Positions 26,756 through 34,444 of a DNA stretch of 49,558 bases are shown one piece after another (within the stretch, counting starts at the first letter, position 1; each line of letters opens with the position of its first letter). This stretch comes from Nocardioides sp. REDSEA-S33_B3 (GTDB lineage Bacteria > Actinomycetota > Actinomycetes > Propionibacteriales > Nocardioidaceae): contig LUPK01000044.1 of the NCBI GenBank assembly GCA_001627335.1, positions 1 through 49,558 of the forward strand, in the 5' to 3' direction. The position numbers and the translations under genes were made by a program. Under the pieces are notes generated by a model. The model saw nothing but the letters and a program-made list of their open reading frames with translations, was not told the origin of the DNA and ran no database searches.

Positions 26756-27880
26756 GTGACCCGCCCGCTCTACCTCCACATCGGTCTGCAGAAGACCGGC
26801 ACGTCGTACCTCCAAGGGCTCTTCCTCGGCTCCGTCGACGCGCTGCGCGAGGCCGGTCTCGACGTCTACCCGACGCACCGCCGCGCGGCGTACTGGCTGA
26901 TGCTCGACGTGCGCGACCGGTTCCGCCCGCACGACCCGCCGCAGGCGCGCGAGGTGCTGCGCGACCTGCCCGGCAACCTCGACGCCGCCCGGGGGCGGGC
27001 GGCGCTGGTCTCCGAGGAGTCCTTCTCACCTGCCGACGACGCGCAGGTCCAGCGGCTGCTCGCGGCCTGCTCGGACCGCGAGGTCCACGTGGTCGTCACC
27101 GCCCGGGACCTGGGCCGCCAGATCCCCTCGGTGTGGCAGCAGGGGCTGCAGTCCGGCCGCGCCATCACCTTCCCCGACTACCTCGCGCGCCTGCACAAGA
27201 CGCAGGGCACGCCCGCCCCGATCTGGTGGCAGAAGGACCTGCCGGCGGTCCTGGAGAAGTGGAGTCGGCACGTGCCGGCCGAGCGCATCCACGTCGTCAC
27301 GGTGCCCCCTCCCGGGGCCGAGAAGGGGCTTCTGCTCGAGCGCTTCTGCTCGGTGCTCGACGTCGACCCCGCCCTCCTCGACCAGTCCTCGGTCGGTCGG
27401 GCCAACCGCGGCCTGCGACTGGAGCAGGCCGAGGTGCTGCGCCGGGTCAACGCCGGCATCCCCGACGACCTCAAGCGCCGCGACGTCTACGGCGATGTGG
27501 GCAAGCGCGGCTTCTCGGTCAAGGTCCTCGGCGGGGCCGAGGGCCGGCCGATCCTGCTGCCAGAGAGCGAGCGCGCCTGGTGCGAGGAGCTCTCGCAGCG
27601 CTACGTCGACCACGTGCGCGAGGGCGGCTACGACGTCGTCGGCGACGTGGAGGACCTGCTGCCGCGCGACTCCGCCTTCGCGCCCGACGAGCAGGAGGTG
27701 AGCGAGGAGCAGGTCGCCCAGGTGGCGGTCGACGCGCTCACCACCATGGTCTCGCGCCAGCTCACCACCCACCGGACCCGCAAGGACCGGGCGACCGCGG
27801 AAGCCGCCGAGCGCGCCCGCCGCGGCTGGCGGGGCCGGGTGCGACGTCTGCTCGGCGTCGACGCCGGCATCAACAGATGA
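26756..27880 (+). CDS. Sulfotransferase-like protein, paralogue 3
   Basis: The 374-residue protein begins RPLYLHIGLQKTGTSYLQ and has HVVVTARDLGRQIPSVWQQ. Arg and the Ser eight residues later, the usual 3'-phosphate pair of PAPS enzymes, are both present, so this copy has the most complete site of the three. VLRRVNAGI matches the shared C-terminal motif. The C-terminus is very basic. The start is GTG 26756. The last 11 bases overlap the convergent EEP gene at 27870, repeating the arrangement of paralogue 2 with EEP copy A. Sulfation of a glycan or lipid of the envelope is likely but unproven. Confidence 0.77.
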   Translation: MTRPLYLHIGLQKTGTSYLQGLFLGSVDALREAGLDVYPTHRRAAYWLMLDVRDRFRPHDPPQAREVLRDLPGNLDAARGRAALVSEESFSPADDAQVQRLLAACSDREVHVVVTARDLGRQIPSVWQQGLQSGRAITFPDYLARLHKTQGTPAPIWWQKDLPAVLEKWSRHVPAERIHVVTVPPPGAEKGLLLERFCSVLDVDPALLDQSSVGRANRGLRLEQAEVLRRVNAGIPDDLKRRDVYGDVGKRGFSVKVLGGAEGRPILLPESERAWCEELSQRYVDHVREGGYDVVGDVEDLLPRDSAFAPDEQEVSEEQVAQVAVDALTTMVSRQLTTHRTRKDRATAEAAERARRGWRGRVRRLLGVDAGINR

Positions 27881-28928
27881 GCGGGACCACGATCTCGTCG
27901 GGGATGCCCGGCGTCAGGTCGTAGGACGCACGCACCACGCGGTGGTCGGAGACCCGGCTGGGGTGGGTGCTGACGACGTTGACCCCCAGCTGGCCGCGGT
28001 GCATGAGGTAGTCGATGCGGCTGCGGGGCTGTGCCGACGGGTGGGTCAACCCGGCGCCGCGACCCGCGGCCGCCCAGGTGTCGGTCGCGACGCCGCGCAA
28101 CGTGGTGATGGGTGCCGAGGCCGGGCGTGCGTTGAGGTCGCCGCCCAGCACGACGCGGTGCGGGTCGTCGGCCAGGATGCGCGCCACGGTGCGGGCCTGG
28201 GTCAGCCGCGCGTCCTGCGAGGTGTGCTCGAAGTGCGTGGTGAACACGCTGACCCGCTGGCCCGGCAACGGCTCGACCACCACGCGGAGCAGGCCGCGCT
28301 GCTGGGTGCCCGGCGGGCGGGGGAGCAGGGTGTTGCTGCTCTCGAGGATGGGGTACGCCGACAGCACGGCCGTGCCGTAGCGGCTGTCGCTCGGGCGGAG
28401 CACGTTGGTCGCGAAGGCGTACTCCATGCCCAGCTGGCCCGCGAGGTAGGCGGCCTGGTCGACGCGGCCGCTGTTGATGCGGTTCTTGTCCACCTCCTGC
28501 AGCAGCCACACGTCCACGTCGAGGGCGTCCATCTCGCGCGCGATCTGCGGCAGCATCAGCCGGGTGCGCCCGCGGTTCCACCCCGAGTGGATGTTGAAGC
28601 TGGCGACCTCCAAGGAGCTGTCGGTGCTGACCACGCAGTTGCTGGCACGCTTCGGCAACCCGCCGGGCAGCCGCTGGGGCTTGGGGAGCGCCGCCGTACC
28701 GCTGCTGCCCTTGCGCTTCCTCTTGCCCTGGGTGGTGCCCTCGATCGGGTCACCGCCGGTGACGACGTCCTGGGCGGGACGCGCGCCGGGAGTGACCGTG
28801 GTCTGGCCGGGGGCGGTGGCGGGCAGCGTGCGGGTGGGCTGGCGGGAGACGAAGAACGCGGTGGCGGCGAGGCTGAGGACCAGGATCAGGCCGATCGCCT
28901 CGAGCCACGGCCGTCTGGGTCCGTCCAT
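27870..28928 (-). CDS. Exported EEP-superfamily phosphodiesterase/nuclease, copy B
   Basis: The 352-residue protein has an N-terminal membrane helix (about 9-28), a Pro/Thr-rich and Lys/Arg-rich linker to about residue 95, and then a full EEP domain: ASFNIHSGW, LLQEVDKN with the catalytic Glu, TTHFEH, GDLNARP, RIDYLMH and SDHR. It is the most canonical of the three EEP proteins here. The two cysteines, one before the domain (SNCVV) and one as the last residue, could form a disulfide outside the cell. ATG 28928 is preceded on its own strand by a TACACT box and two palindromes. Its substrate is unknown. Confidence 0.85.
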   Translation of the reverse strand: MDGPRRPWLEAIGLILVLSLAATAFFVSRQPTRTLPATAPGQTTVTPGARPAQDVVTGGDPIEGTTQGKRKRKGSSGTAALPKPQRLPGGLPKRASNCVVSTDSSLEVASFNIHSGWNRGRTRLMLPQIAREMDALDVDVWLLQEVDKNRINSGRVDQAAYLAGQLGMEYAFATNVLRPSDSRYGTAVLSAYPILESSNTLLPRPPGTQQRGLLRVVVEPLPGQRVSVFTTHFEHTSQDARLTQARTVARILADDPHRVVLGGDLNARPASAPITTLRGVATDTWAAAGRGAGLTHPSAQPRSRIDYLMHRGQLGVNVVSTHPSRVSDHRVVRASYDLTPGIPDEIVVPLIC

Positions 28929-28952
28929 TCCTCCACCCGGGATCGCGCGCCG

Positions 28953-28974
28953 GTCATGACGTGCCTGTCATGAT
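28953..28974. promoter_or_regulatory. Paired GTCATGAC palindromes, candidate operator
   Basis: GTCATGAC (28953-28960), which is its own reverse complement, is followed after 6 bases by GTCATGAT (28967-28974). They lie between a minus-strand TACACT -10 (plus-strand AGTGTA at 28986-28991) and the start of EEP copy B at 28928, a good place for repressor binding. Confidence 0.4.
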
Positions 28975-29046
28975 CTGACCCGTTCAGTGTAGGAGCCGTC
29001 ACACCACTCGGGGCTCGAACGGGCCTCCCGTGGTCACCGACGGTCG

Positions 29047-29062
29047 GTTACTCTCCGGTAAC
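29047..29062. promoter_or_regulatory. GTTAC-N6-GTAAC operator before the acyl-CoA dehydrogenase gene
   Basis: A perfect 5-base inverted repeat with a 6-base spacer lies 31 bases before the start codon. Its size and position fit a TetR-family repressor of lipid catabolism. Related sites occur at 32377-32390 (before the MaoC gene) and 41758-41771 (before the protease pair). Confidence 0.5.
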
Positions 29063-29092
29063 AGTTCGCCCGTCGACATGGAAGGACCCCCC

Positions 29093-30283
29093 ATGACCCG
29101 CCTGTGCACGACCGAGGGCCTCACCGAGGACCAGTCCGAGATCCTCAAGGCCGTGCGGGCCTTCGTGGACAAGGAGATCATCCCGGTCGCCAACGAGCTC
29201 GAGCACGCCGACGAGTACCCCACCGAGATCATCGAGGGCCTCAAGGAGCTCGGCGTCTTCGGCCTGATGATCCCCGAGGAGTACGGCGGGCTCGGCGAGT
29301 CGCTGCTGACCTACGCGCTGTGCGTGGAGGAGATCGCACGCGGCTGGATGAGCGTCTCCGGCGTCATCAACACCCACTTCATCGTGGCCTACATGCTCAT
29401 GCAGCACGGCACGCCAGAGCAGAAGGAGAAGTACCTTCCGAAGATGGCCCTGGGTGAGGTGCGCGGCGCCTTCTCGATGTCCGAGCCCGGCCTGGGCTCG
29501 GACGTCTCGGCGATCTCCACCAAGGCCACCAAGACCGACGACGGCTACGAGATCACCGGCCAGAAGATGTGGCTGACCAACGGCGCCACCTCGACGCTGG
29601 TCGCCTGCCTGGTCAAGACTGACGAGGGCAGCGACTCGGTCTACAAGAACATGACGACCTTCCTCATCGAGAAGGAGGCCGGCTTCGGCGAGACCGCCCA
29701 GGGCGTCACCGTCCCGGGCAAGATCGACAAGATGGGCTACAAGGGCGTCGAGACCACCGAGCTCGTCCTCGAGGGCCACAGGATCTCCGCCGACCAGATC
29801 CTGGGCGGCGAGCCCGGCAAGGGCTTCTTCCACATGATGGACGGCGTCGAGGTCGGCCGCGTCAACGTCGCGGCCCGCGCCTGCGGCCTGGCCTGGCGCG
29901 GCTTCGAGCTGGCCGTCGAGTACGCTCAGCAGCGCAAGACCTTCGGCAAGGCCATCGCCGAGCACCAGGCCGTGCTTTTCCGCCTCGCGGAGATGGCGAC
30001 CAAGGTCGAGGTCGCGCACACGATGATGGTCCGCGCCGCCCGCCTCAAGGACAAGGGCGAGCGCATGGACGTCGAGGCCGGCATGGCCAAGATGGTCGCC
30101 TCGGAGTACGCCAACGAGGTCGTCGAGGACGCCTTCCGCATCCACGGCGGCTACGGCTACTCCAAGGAGTACGAGATCGAGCGCCTGATGCGCGAGGTCA
30201 AGTTCATGCTCATCGGCGAGGGCACCTCCGACATTCAGAAGATGATCATCGGTCGCCAGCTGCTCAAGGAGTACAAGCTCTGA
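29093..30283 (+). CDS. Acyl-CoA dehydrogenase
   Basis: The 396-residue FAD flavoenzyme catalyses the first, alpha-beta dehydrogenation step of beta-oxidation or branched-chain acyl-CoA breakdown. The three parts of the fold are seen: a helical N-domain, the AFSMSEPGLGSDVSAI beta-domain signature and a helical C-domain with YAQQRKTFGK and IHGGYGYSKEY. Glu376 in GEGTSDIQ is at the usual catalytic base position. The chain length is normal. ATG 29093 follows GAAGGA (29081-29086); an in-frame ATG at 29078 has no such site. The operator just upstream suggests acyl-CoA-responsive repression. It ends with a strong hairpin and has no gene partner. Confidence 0.95.
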   Translation: MTRLCTTEGLTEDQSEILKAVRAFVDKEIIPVANELEHADEYPTEIIEGLKELGVFGLMIPEEYGGLGESLLTYALCVEEIARGWMSVSGVINTHFIVAYMLMQHGTPEQKEKYLPKMALGEVRGAFSMSEPGLGSDVSAISTKATKTDDGYEITGQKMWLTNGATSTLVACLVKTDEGSDSVYKNMTTFLIEKEAGFGETAQGVTVPGKIDKMGYKGVETTELVLEGHRISADQILGGEPGKGFFHMMDGVEVGRVNVAARACGLAWRGFELAVEYAQQRKTFGKAIAEHQAVLFRLAEMATKVEVAHTMMVRAARLKDKGERMDVEAGMAKMVASEYANEVVEDAFRIHGGYGYSKEYEIERLMREVKFMLIGEGTSDIQKMIIGRQLLKEYKL

Positions 30284-30307
30284 GCGCCTGTCGCTGACGC
30301 CTGATCA

Positions 30308-30341
30308 AGCGGCCCGGTTCCCGAGAAGGGGCCGGGCCGCT
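30308..30341 (+). terminator. Terminator hairpin after the acyl-CoA dehydrogenase gene
   Basis: AGCGGCCCGG (30308-30317) pairs perfectly with CCGGGCCGCT (30332-30341). The stem extends inward through T-G and C-G pairs to leave a CGAGAA loop. There is no U-tract. It lies between the convergent dehydrogenase and DUF222 genes. Confidence 0.7.
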
Positions 30342-30369
30342 GGTGTGCCGGGGCGAGCGGCCACGTCGG

Positions 30370-31641
30370 TCAGCATCTGAGGGTGAACTCGATCTGGTGG
30401 TCGGCCAAGACCCTGCTCTCGTAGCGGGGGTCGTGGGCGGTGCGGTGGTGGGTGGGGCAGAGCAGGCGGCCGTTGATGAGGTCGGTGGTGCCGCCGGTGG
30501 CCCAGGGTTGGTCGTGGTGGGCGTGGCAGAACCATGCGGCGGTGCGGCAGCCGGCGGCTGTGCAGCCGCGGTCGCGGGTGGCGAGGGCGATGCGTTGGGC
30601 GCGGGTGAAGAGCCGCTTGCGGCGGCCTTGGTCGAGGACCTCGCGTCTGCCGCTGAGGACGACGGGGATGATGCCGGCCTCGCAGGCCAGGCGGCGCGCG
30701 GTGTGGGCGGCGATCCGGTCGCCGGTGTCCAGGGTGGCGGCCGCCAGCCCACCGGCCAGCGTCTCGAGGGTCATGGTGACCACCACCGTCGCGCCGGTCG
30801 ACATCTCCGGCACCTGGGAACCGTCGAGCCGCTCCAGCAGCTCACAGAAGGCGGCACCGAGCTCGACGGCAGTGGCGGCCTTGACCGGCTCCGGCCGCTC
30901 ACCCTCCTCCTGCTCGGCCGTCGTGGTGGGCGTGGACGTCAGGGCGGGTTTGTCGTGGACGACCAGCGCCAGCAGCTGCTTGCGCAGCATCCCGGCGTGC
31001 AGCTCGGGGACGGTGAACCGGCCATGGACGCTGCCCTGCCCGTCAGGGGTCATGGTCAGCATCGTCTTCCGCGCGGCTGCGCGTTCCTCGGCCGCCAGCC
31101 GGGCTGCTTCGTGGGCGTCGGCGACGGCTGGGGCGACGACGTCGAGGACCCGGTCACCCAGCACGCGCAGGTCGCAGGCGTCGTGGTGGCCAGCGAGGTC
31201 GACCAGCCGCTCCTCGGCAGCAGCCCGCACGCTGGCGGGGATGTCGACGGGTAGGGCGTCGAGCGCGCGGGCGATGACCTCGGCCTGCTCGGTGTTCACC
31301 CGCCCGGCGGCGTACCCCTCCCGCAGCCGCGCGTAGGTCTCCAACGCCGTGGCGAGGTGCACCGCCCGGCGGGAGGACCGGACGGTGGTGCGGGTGGCAC
31401 GTGCCAGCCAGGTCGCGGTGGTGGCGGCGCCGGTGGCCTCCTCGACCCGCACCTGCGAGGCGTGCGCGAGGACGCGGTGCTTGAGCTCACCCAGGCGTGC
31501 CTCGGCCGCGGCGATCTCCACCAACGATGCGGCGGTCGCGGGCTGGTCGAGACCGATCAGGGAGACCTCGTCGAGATCGGTGAGGGCACCGGCGATGACC
31601 GCGACACCGCGGTCGACCTGGTGCTGCCCGAGCCCTTCCAT
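30370..31641 (-). CDS. DUF222 / HNH endonuclease family protein (complete)
   Basis: The 423-residue protein has an alpha-helical DUF222 region (about 1-300) and a C-terminal HNH nuclease-like domain: CTAAGC, then FCHAHHDQPW, LINGRLLCPTHHRTAH. The Cys pairs and His residues needed for zinc and metal are present. This is the 13E12-repeat family, present in many copies in actinobacteria. Some authors suspect selfish or homing-like behaviour, but no activity is established. The sequence from its start to about two thirds of its length is nearly the same as 1-792. ATG 31641 is conserved in both copies. There is no neighbour that looks functionally tied to it. Confidence 0.88.
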   Translation of the reverse strand: MEGLGQHQVDRGVAVIAGALTDLDEVSLIGLDQPATAASLVEIAAAEARLGELKHRVLAHASQVRVEEATGAATTATWLARATRTTVRSSRRAVHLATALETYARLREGYAAGRVNTEQAEVIARALDALPVDIPASVRAAAEERLVDLAGHHDACDLRVLGDRVLDVVAPAVADAHEAARLAAEERAAARKTMLTMTPDGQGSVHGRFTVPELHAGMLRKQLLALVVHDKPALTSTPTTTAEQEEGERPEPVKAATAVELGAAFCELLERLDGSQVPEMSTGATVVVTMTLETLAGGLAAATLDTGDRIAAHTARRLACEAGIIPVVLSGRREVLDQGRRKRLFTRAQRIALATRDRGCTAAGCRTAAWFCHAHHDQPWATGGTTDLINGRLLCPTHHRTAHDPRYESRVLADHQIEFTLRC

Positions 31642-31764
31642 GAGCTGACTCTTCCAGGGACCGCCGACATTCCGAGACGCTCAGTGACCGTGACCCACGT
31701 CAAGGTCCCACGCGGCGGATGGGCGTCTACGTCCGCCCGTGACTGACGGCTCGGCGTTCGTATC

Positions 31765-32316
31765 TCAGCCGCCGATGCCCTCGCCGACGACCTTCACGTC
31801 CGAGAGCGTGTAGCCGATCTCCTCGTCGGCCATCCGCTCGTCGCGGTCGATGTAGACCTCGGTCGGGTAGTCGCTGCCCTCGGGCCAGGTGACGTCCACG
31901 CGCGCGGCGCCCGCCTCCTCGGCGTCCTCCGCCTCGGCGATGACCTCGTCGATGGTGAGCTCGAAGAACTCCGGCGCCGGTTCGCCGGCCTTCGCGCCGC
32001 CGCGTCCGCCGCCCTTCTCGAAGACGGCCTCGACGACCCGGTCGTCCTCGACGGTGACGCGCACCGGCACGGCGGCGTACGGGCAGAAGCACGAGACCTG
32101 GAGGGTGAAGGCGTAGTCGGTGGGGCCGAAGCCCACGTCGGGACCGCTGGTGGGCTCCTCGGCCTCCACGTCCTGGTCCGAGGAGGCGCTGCCGGTGGGG
32201 GCCGCCTGGTCGCGCGCCACCTCGTCCTCGCCGCTGCATGCGGCGAGCGGCAGCAGCAGGAGGACGGCGGTGGTCCCGGCCAGTACTCGGCGGAGGGTGA
32301 TGCGCAGCATGCTCAT
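31765..32316 (-). CDS. DUF6174-like lipoprotein
   Basis: The 183-residue protein has a lipoprotein signal: a basic start, a hydrophobic core and the lipobox LAAC at about 24-27, with Cys27 as the lipid-modified residue. A low-complexity Ala/Ser/Glu linker follows to about residue 62. The conserved domain begins YAFTLQVSCFCPY and includes VRVTVEDDRVVEAVF, which I recognise as DUF6174, a small beta-rich family of lipoproteins. The CFC pair may form a disulfide or bind metal. ATG 32316 precedes a second in-frame ATG by 2 codons. Function unknown; it would sit on the outer face of the membrane. Confidence 0.78.
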   Translation of the reverse strand: MSMLRITLRRVLAGTTAVLLLLPLAACSGEDEVARDQAAPTGSASSDQDVEAEEPTSGPDVGFGPTDYAFTLQVSCFCPYAAVPVRVTVEDDRVVEAVFEKGGGRGGAKAGEPAPEFFELTIDEVIAEAEDAEEAGAARVDVTWPEGSDYPTEVYIDRDERMADEEIGYTLSDVKVVGEGIGG

Positions 32317-32376
32317 GGTGCTGAGACGCTAGCCCCTCCGGGCCGGTTCCGCGTGGCAGGATGACGCGGGGCCTTG

Positions 32377-32390
32377 TTACCCACCAGTCA
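32377..32390. promoter_or_regulatory. TTAC-N6-GTCA half-conserved operator before the MaoC gene
   Basis: TTAC (32377-32380) and GTCA (32387-32390) with a 6-base spacer match the sites at 29047 and 41758 at 7 of 8 arm bases. It lies 26 bases before the start codon of the MaoC gene. Confidence 0.35.
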
Positions 32391-32415
32391 CCAGCAGCAG
32401 AGCAGAGGAGCAGAC

Positions 32416-32955
32416 GTGCAGTTCGGTCGCAGCTACGAGGAGTTCGAGGTCGGTGCGACCTACAAGCACTGGCCCGGCAAGACGGTCACCGAGTTCGACG
32501 ACCACATGTTCTGCCTGCTCACGATGAACCACCACCCGCTGCACATGGACACCAACTACGCCGAGGAGACCACGCAGTTCGGCAAGAACGTCGTGGTGGG
32601 CAACTACGTCTACTCCATCCTGCTCGGCATGTCGGTGCCCGACATCTCCGGCAAGGCGATCGCCAACCTCGAGATCGAGTCGCTGCGCCACGTCGCGCCG
32701 ACCTTCCACGGCGACACGCTGTACGGCGAGACCACCGTGCTCGACAAGTGGGAGTCGACCTCCAAGGACGACCGGGGCGTCGTCCACGTCGAGACGATCG
32801 GCTACAACCAGGACGGCAAGGTCGTGTGCATCTTCCGCCGCAAGGTGATGGTGCCGAAGAACAACTACCTCGAGGCCCGTGGCGGCGAGCAGCCCGGCCG
32901 CCCCGTTCCGCAGCCGGACAAGAACTGGCCCGGCCCGGACGCGAAGGCCGACTGA
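32416..32955 (+). CDS. MaoC-family dehydratase (hot-dog fold)
   Basis: The 179-residue protein has the hot-dog fold hydratase pattern: an N-terminal strand with FEVGATYKHWPGKTVTEFDDHMF, then MNHHPLHMDTNYA, where the Asn/His pair corresponds to the hydratase motif with a catalytic His. FHGDTLYGETTVL follows. It probably hydrates enoyl-CoA thioesters, such as branched-chain or mesaconyl-type intermediates. GTG 32416 follows GAGGAG with good spacing. The frame is open upstream but has no conserved sequence. The TTAC-type site and the acyl-CoA dehydrogenase nearby support a fatty acid role. The K+ channel gene follows after 8 bases. Confidence 0.85.
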   Translation: MQFGRSYEEFEVGATYKHWPGKTVTEFDDHMFCLLTMNHHPLHMDTNYAEETTQFGKNVVVGNYVYSILLGMSVPDISGKAIANLEIESLRHVAPTFHGDTLYGETTVLDKWESTSKDDRGVVHVETIGYNQDGKVVCIFRRKVMVPKNNYLEARGGEQPGRPVPQPDKNWPGPDAKAD

Positions 32956-32963
32956 CCGGTCCC

Positions 32964-33701
32964 GTGAGGACCCCCACCACCAGCACCTGGGAGCGCTGGA
33001 CGCGGTGGCCGCTGGCCGGCGCCGCGCTGGTGTTCCTGGTGGCCTACTCGCTGCCGATACTCGACCCCGGCATGCCGGGACGGTGGAAGGCGCTGTGCGC
33101 CACAGTGGTGGGCCTGCTGTGGCTGGTCTTCATCGTCGACTTCGTGGTGCGGCTGGTGGCCGCCGACCACCGGTTCCGGTGGGCGTGGCGGCACGCGTTC
33201 GACGCGGCGGTGCTGCTGCTGCCGGCACTGCGCCCGCTGCAGCTGGTGCTGCTGGTCAAGGTCCTCAACCGCTCGGCCTCGCAGGGACTGCGGGGCCGGG
33301 TGGGCCTCTACGTCGGGTTCGGCTCCGGCATCGTCGCCTACGTCGCCGCCCTCGCGGCGCTGCAGGCCGAGAGGTACGCCGAGGGAGCCTCGATCACCTC
33401 CTTCGGCGACGCGATGTGGTGGGCCCTGACCACCATGACGACCGTCGGGTACGGCGACACCTACCCGGTCACCACCAGCGGCCGGGTCGTCGGGGCGCTG
33501 CTGATGATCACCGGGGTGGCCCTGCTCGGTGTCGTCACCGCCACGCTGGCCAGCTGGCTGGTCGAGCGAGTCACCGATGCCGACGACGCCGAGGACGAGC
33601 AGCGCGGGGCCGCCGAGCGCGAGGAGCTGCGCGCGGAGATCGCCGCGCTGCGCGCGCAGGTCGAGCTGCTGGTGGAGCGCAGCACGCCCCGGGAGGACTG
33701 A
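32964..33701 (+). CDS. Voltage-gated-like potassium channel
   Basis: The 245-residue membrane protein has three to four N-terminal helices, a basic helix resembling S4 (LRPLQLVLLVKVLNR), and the pore with the K+ filter TTVGYGD (about 158-164), flanked by WWALTTMT and an inner helix. The C-terminus (about 205-240) is a Glu/Arg-rich coiled coil that probably holds the tetramer. It lets K+ cross the membrane. GTG 32964 starts 8 bases after the MaoC stop, so it may be translated from the same mRNA. A functional link with MaoC is not obvious. The voltage sensor has few Arg residues, so gating may be weak. Confidence 0.87.
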   Translation: MRTPTTSTWERWTRWPLAGAALVFLVAYSLPILDPGMPGRWKALCATVVGLLWLVFIVDFVVRLVAADHRFRWAWRHAFDAAVLLLPALRPLQLVLLVKVLNRSASQGLRGRVGLYVGFGSGIVAYVAALAALQAERYAEGASITSFGDAMWWALTTMTTVGYGDTYPVTTSGRVVGALLMITGVALLGVVTATLASWLVERVTDADDAEDEQRGAAEREELRAEIAALRAQVELLVERSTPRED

Positions 33702-33710
33702 GCGGCCGGT

Positions 33711-33747
33711 ACCGAGCAGCCGGGACCGAGCAGCCGGGACCGAGCCG
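33711..33747. repeat. 14-base tandem repeat
   Basis: ACCGAGCAGCCGGG occurs at 33711-33724 and 33725-33738, with a partial third copy at 33739-33747. The array starts 9 bases after the channel gene and precedes the -10 box for the next gene. Confidence 0.8.
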
Positions 33748-33759
33748 CGCGTCACTCGG

Positions 33760-33765
33760 TACGGT
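33760..33765 (+). promoter_or_regulatory. Leaderless -10 (TACGGT) for the DUF6758 gene
   Basis: TACGGT matches TANNNT and ends six bases before GTG 33772. There is no Shine-Dalgarno. This favours GTG 33772 over the in-frame GTG 33778. Confidence 0.5.
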
Positions 33766-33771
33766 AGGCCC

Positions 33772-34416
33772 GTGCCCGTGCAGCCCTCCTGCTCCCGCTG
33801 CTCGGCCCCCGTGACGCCGACCGCGTCGGAGGCCGGAGGCGCCTGGTCGTGCCCCGACCACGGGCCCACGCACGTGCTGTGGCGTCCCGAGGCGGCGACG
33901 TACGACGAGCTCGCCTCGCACCTGGGCCGGACCCGCGACTTCCCGACCTACCTCCCGTGGCCGCTGAGCCCCGGCTGGTCGGTCAGCGACCTGGCCGCGG
34001 TCACCGAGGGCGACCGGGTGCGCGGCACGCTGACCTGCGTCACCGGCACCAGCGAGCTCGACGGGCCGGTCGACGTCCTGGTCGTCACCGAGGAGCCCGG
34101 CACCGGCCTCGGGGCCCGCGTCGCCGGCACCCGCCACGACGACCCCGACCCCGGCCACTTCCAAGGCCAGCCGCTGGTGCGCGTGCGGCTGGAGCAGAAG
34201 CAGGTGCCGCTGTGGTCGGTCTCGACCAGCGGCTCGAGCGGGGAGTGGGACCGCTCGGTCGTGGTGGGGGAGGCCTTCGGGCGCTGGCTGTGGATCGTGG
34301 TCCGGCCGGCCTCGGCGGTGCTGCTGCTGCGCGACGACTGGATCCTGCGTGACGTGGCGCCGGTCGGGCCGCCGCTGATCGAGCTGCCCTTCGCCGGGCC
34401 GGCGCCCCCGTGGTGA
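33772..34416 (+). CDS. DUF6758-like zinc-ribbon protein
   Basis: The 214-residue protein has an N-terminal zinc-ribbon-like finger (SCSRC then SCPDH, about 6-30) and a conserved domain with LPWPLSPGWSVSDLAAV, EEPGTGLGARVAG and WDRSVVVGEAFGRWLWIV. I recognise this as DUF6758, limited to actinobacteria and without known function. It is not enzyme-like; nucleic acid or protein binding by the finger is possible. It lies 28 bases before the PHP phosphoesterase gene and is probably in an operon with it. A 13-base repeat (CCCGTGGTGAGCC) flanks its stop at 34407-34419 and 34431-34443. Confidence 0.75.
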   Translation: MPVQPSCSRCSAPVTPTASEAGGAWSCPDHGPTHVLWRPEAATYDELASHLGRTRDFPTYLPWPLSPGWSVSDLAAVTEGDRVRGTLTCVTGTSELDGPVDVLVVTEEPGTGLGARVAGTRHDDPDPGHFQGQPLVRVRLEQKQVPLWSVSTSGSSGEWDRSVVVGEAFGRWLWIVVRPASAVLLLRDDWILRDVAPVGPPLIELPFAGPAPPW

Positions 34417-34444
34417 GCCCCCTGGCAGGTCCCGTGGTGAGCCG

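Noticed and set aside
30370..31641. Anti-phage or restriction system built around the HNH gene
   Set aside because: There is no methyltransferase, helicase or other defence partner next to any of the three DUF222/HNH genes.
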